DNA of 64,000 nucleotides from NCBI RefSeq assembly GCF_049537155.1, contig NZ_JBMVQZ010000006.1, positions 62,001-126,000 of the forward strand, written 5' to 3'. Positions 61,692-64,000 of the stretch are shown one piece after another. This DNA is from Limisphaera sp049537155. Its GTDB lineage: Bacteria; Verrucomicrobiota; Verrucomicrobiia; Limisphaerales; Limisphaeraceae. A program made the position numbers and the translations under genes. The notes beneath the pieces were generated by a model. That model was not told the DNA's origin. It ran no database searches and worked only from the letters and a program-made list of their open reading frames with translations. How positions within the stretch are numbered: the stretch's first letter is position 1; every line of letters begins with the position of its first letter.

Positions 61692-62959
61692 GCACGGTGT
61701 ACAACTGGCAATTGGGCCGGGGGATGGCATATCCTTACCCGGCGGCGTATCCGCGGGAGCAGTTTGCGTTCGTGTTCAATCTGAACCGCTGCATCGGCTG
61801 TCAGACCTGCACGATGGCGTGCAAGTCCACGTGGACCTTTTCGCGCGGCCAGGAGTACATGTGGTGGAACAATGTCGAGACGAAGCCATACGGCGGCTAC
61901 CCGCATCACTGGGACGTGAAGACGCTGGCGCTGCTGGAGAAGGCGAATCCGGGCGGCCAGGTGTGGGGCGGCGTGCCGGAGCCGGTCCGGGCGCCGTACG
62001 GCCGCTTTGACGGCAAGACCATATTCGAAGCCGCGCAGGATCTGATGGGTCCTGAGGGTGCGAATCGCGCATTGGGTTATCTCCCCCCGGACGAGGAATG
62101 GTCGGCTCCGAATCGGTACGAGGACCATCCGGTGGCGGCGGAGAAGGGTGCGCCGGATCGGTACTTTCAGGACGGCCAGCGACTGCCCGAGCATCGAACC
62201 TGGTTCTTTTACCTGGCGCGGATTTGCAATCACTGCACGTACCCGGCGTGTCTGGCTGCCTGTCCGCGCAATGCGATCTACAAGCGGCCCGAGGACGGGA
62301 TCGTTCTGATTGATCAGGAGCGGTGCCGGGGCTACCGCAAGTGCATGGAGGCCTGTCCGTACAAGAAGGCGATGTACCGGTCCAACACGCGGACCAGCGA
62401 AAAGTGCATCGGCTGTTATCCGCGGCTGGAGGGCCGGGATCCGGCCGGCGGCGGGTTACCCATGCAGACGCGCTGCATGGCGGCGTGCATCGGTCACATT
62501 CGACTCCAGGGTTTTGTGGAGTTGGAGCCGGACGGGACCTGGAAAGAGGATCGTTACAATCCCCTGTATTATCTGGTTCATGTCGCGCGTGTGGCGCTTC
62601 CGCTGTACCCGCAGTTCGGCACCGAACCGAACGGTTATTACATCCCGCCCCGTTGGGTGCCGCGACCCTATCTGCGGCAGATGTTCGGTCCGGGGGTGGA
62701 TGAGGCGATCGAGCGTTACATGGTGCCCGACCGTGAGCTGTTGGCGGTGCTGCAGTTGTTCGGGAAAGACCCCCGCGTCTGCCATCGCTACGAGATTCGC
62801 GAGGGGCCGAAAGTGTACGAGACCGAAATCCGCGGGCGGAAGTTCGTGCTCTACAACGACACCATCATCGGGTACGCCAAAGACGGCACCAAGATCATCG
62901 AAACGACGGTGCAGGAACCGTTTCATCGGCGACCGGAACAACATGCCAACTCGATCTGA
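61688..62959 (+). CDS. NarH-like iron-sulfur subunit (four clusters)
   Basis: A 423-residue electron-transfer subunit. Four cysteine groups are present: CIGCQTCTMACK (about 36-47), CNHCTYPACLAACP, CRGYRKCMEACPYKK and CIGC with a distant CMAACIG. In the third group a tyrosine replaces one cysteine, as a tryptophan does in NarH, so that cluster should be [3Fe-4S] and the others [4Fe-4S]. This is the pattern of type II beta subunits (NarH, DdhB, EbdB, NxrB). No signal peptide; it is probably carried through the Tat pore with the alpha subunit. Its ATG overlaps the small gene. Confidence 0.92.
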   Translation: MSTVYNWQLGRGMAYPYPAAYPREQFAFVFNLNRCIGCQTCTMACKSTWTFSRGQEYMWWNNVETKPYGGYPHHWDVKTLALLEKANPGGQVWGGVPEPVRAPYGRFDGKTIFEAAQDLMGPEGANRALGYLPPDEEWSAPNRYEDHPVAAEKGAPDRYFQDGQRLPEHRTWFFYLARICNHCTYPACLAACPRNAIYKRPEDGIVLIDQERCRGYRKCMEACPYKKAMYRSNTRTSEKCIGCYPRLEGRDPAGGGLPMQTRCMAACIGHIRLQGFVELEPDGTWKEDRYNPLYYLVHVARVALPLYPQFGTEPNGYYIPPRWVPRPYLRQMFGPGVDEAIERYMVPDRELLAVLQLFGKDPRVCHRYEIREGPKVYETEIRGRKFVLYNDTIIGYAKDGTKIIETTVQEPFHRRPEQHANSI

Positions 62960-63047
62960 ATTTCGACCCGGCGGCGACTGGGGAGCCCGGCCTGCCGGTC
63001 CCCAACGGTCGGTCTTCCCCAACTATCAGCCGGCGGAGGACGGCACG

Positions 63048-63848
63048 ATGGCCGACCCGGGGCAGGGCACGCCTCCCGGCTCCGGGCCGGCGGAGGCCGA
63101 GGTCCGGGAACGGACGGACCTGGCGCTGGCGCGGAGTTTCGTTTATCGGGTGCTGGCGGCGGCCTTGGCAGATCCCCGACCGGACACGTGGGCCTGGTTG
63201 AGCGACGCCGGGGTGGAGACCGCGTTTGCCAGGGCCTGGTCCCTGGCCGGGTGCCGCTCGCAGGAGCCCGTGCGGTTCGACCCGGAGGGTTTCGCGAGGT
63301 ATCGGGAGGCCTATGAGGCGGCGTTTGGCCACGCGGCCCGCGGCATCTGTCCGATCAACGAGATCGAGTACGGACTGCTCCATGCGGATCCGTTGTATCA
63401 TCCGCATCGGCTGGCCGATCTGGCGGGGTTTTATCGGGCGTTTGGGATGGAGCTGGCCGGGGACGCCGACGAGCGGCCCGATCACGCGAGCGTGGAACTG
63501 GAATTTCTCTGCGTGCTGGCTGCCAAGGAGGCGTGGTTCTGGCGGCAGGGTGCGCCGGAGGAGCCCTTGCAGCTCTGCCGGGACGCGCAGCGGAAGTTCC
63601 TGCGCGAACATGCGGCACAATGGTTGCCGGCCTTTGCCCGGAGGCTGGAACAGTTCACAACCGAGCCGATGCTTCGTGGCGTGGCCCGGTGTACGCACAG
63701 GTTCGTTGCGGAGGAATGCCGGCGTTTTCAGATCGCACCGGGTTCGGATGAACTGGGCCTGCGTCCGGTGAACGAGGCCCTCGAGCGCCTGTGTGCCAGT
63801 TGCGGCCTGGCGGCGATGCCGCCGGGTGCGGGCGCACCGCCAACCTGA
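63048..63848 (+). CDS. TorD/NarJ-family molybdoenzyme chaperone
   Basis: A 266-residue protein of the TorD/NarJ/DdhD family, which helps molybdenum cofactor insertion and holds back export until assembly is finished. Marks are LARSFVYRVLAAALADPRP, YREAYEAAFGHAARGICPINEIEYG, LADLAGFYRAFGMELAGDADERPDHASVELEF-type helix and a final HRFVAEECRRF. The ATG at 63048 has GGAGG 8 bases upstream; the frame is open from 62943. Its presence with a Tat signal on the large subunit fits proof-reading of export. Confidence 0.88.
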   Translation: MADPGQGTPPGSGPAEAEVRERTDLALARSFVYRVLAAALADPRPDTWAWLSDAGVETAFARAWSLAGCRSQEPVRFDPEGFARYREAYEAAFGHAARGICPINEIEYGLLHADPLYHPHRLADLAGFYRAFGMELAGDADERPDHASVELEFLCVLAAKEAWFWRQGAPEEPLQLCRDAQRKFLREHAAQWLPAFARRLEQFTTEPMLRGVARCTHRFVAEECRRFQIAPGSDELGLRPVNEALERLCASCGLAAMPPGAGAPPT

Positions 63849-63852
63849 GGCC

Positions 63853-64000
63853 ATGGAAATCCTGTACGAAACGGCGTTCCTGGAGAGTGCGGTCTTTCTG
63901 TACACCCGCCGGGCCGCGGGGCGCGTGCCGGCGGCTCAGATCGCTCGATACCATGCCGAGCGGGAGATGGCTTATCGGATCCTGGATCCGGATGCGCGGG
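63853..64000 (+). CDS. Unknown protein, cut by window end
   Basis: An ATG at 63853, four bases after the chaperone stop, opens a frame that runs off the right edge (49 codons seen, MEILYETAFLESAVFLYTRR, then VPAAQIARYHAEREM). No family is recognised. The tight spacing shows it belongs to the molybdopterin operon. Confidence 0.65.
   Translation, partial: MEILYETAFLESAVFLYTRRAAGRVPAAQIARYHAEREMAYRILDPDAR

Overview
The window is high-GC (my impression is about 65%) and reads as a chromosomal segment of a PVC-superphylum bacterium, most likely a Verrucomicrobiota member of the Limisphaerales/Pedosphaera type. The grounds are a PVC-type membrane-bound dehydrogenase with HEAT repeats and a C-terminal haem site, a secreted DUF3616-like protein, a Tat-exported TIM-barrel isomerase, a XylR-type AraC regulator, a giant Ig/PA14 repeat protein and long stretches without genes. 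The lineage is inference; there is no rRNA or other marker gene to settle it.

Layout. (1) 1-6640, minus strand: a seven-gene stress locus in one direction: host-attachment-family protein, site-2 protease with CBS domains, a ribosome-hibernation-factor/sigma-70-like fusion, a CbpA-type DnaJ, a phospholipase D/cardiolipin synthase, a rhomboid protease and a MerR/CbpM-like protein cut by the window edge. (2) 6728-23061: housekeeping and mixed genes: citrate synthase, dihydroorotase, tRNA-Gly, serine acetyltransferase, FmdB zinc ribbon, RecF, secreted propellers, two glycosyltransferases, TIM-barrel protein, PVC haem protein, esterase. (3) 23178-37394, minus strand: a complete chemotaxis cluster (cheR, cheD, HDOD, cheB, cheX, cheY, HDOD-CheX fusion, cheA, cheW, receptor, porin, Cache protein, receptor). 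A sigma-28-like promoter stands before cheR, and the two receptors share a 629-bp stretch that reads as identical. (4) 37548-47963: tRNA-Arg, sugar-responsive regulator, pyruvate kinase, M20 peptidase, tRNA-Ser, glycosyltransferase, secreted propeller and tRNA-Lys, separated by two large gene-poor blocks. (5) 47964-50087: gene-poor DNA holding a candidate structured RNA (promoter-like sequence, H-type pseudoknot, terminator on the minus strand) and a second pair of hairpins. (6) 50088-53617: PA14/Ig repeat protein and its terminator. (7) 54526-64000: an orphan cyclic-nucleotide-domain histidine kinase diverging from a periplasmic type II DMSO-reductase-family operon (cytochrome c/haem-b subunit, molybdopterin subunit with Tat signal, small protein, NarH-like four-cluster subunit, TorD/NarJ chaperone, one cut gene). 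An FNR/CRP-type palindrome sits at the expected -41 position of its promoter.

How the parts work together. The stress locus appears to couple translation dormancy, chaperoning and envelope quality control. The chemotaxis cluster is regulated like late flagellar genes, so the cell is probably motile. The final operon suggests oxygen-regulated nitrate reduction or nitrite oxidation in the periplasm; the direction and substrate cannot be read from sequence. The most unusual items are the hibernation-factor/sigma fusion, the pseudoknotted RNA candidate, the converted receptor pair and the Nar/Nxr-like operon.
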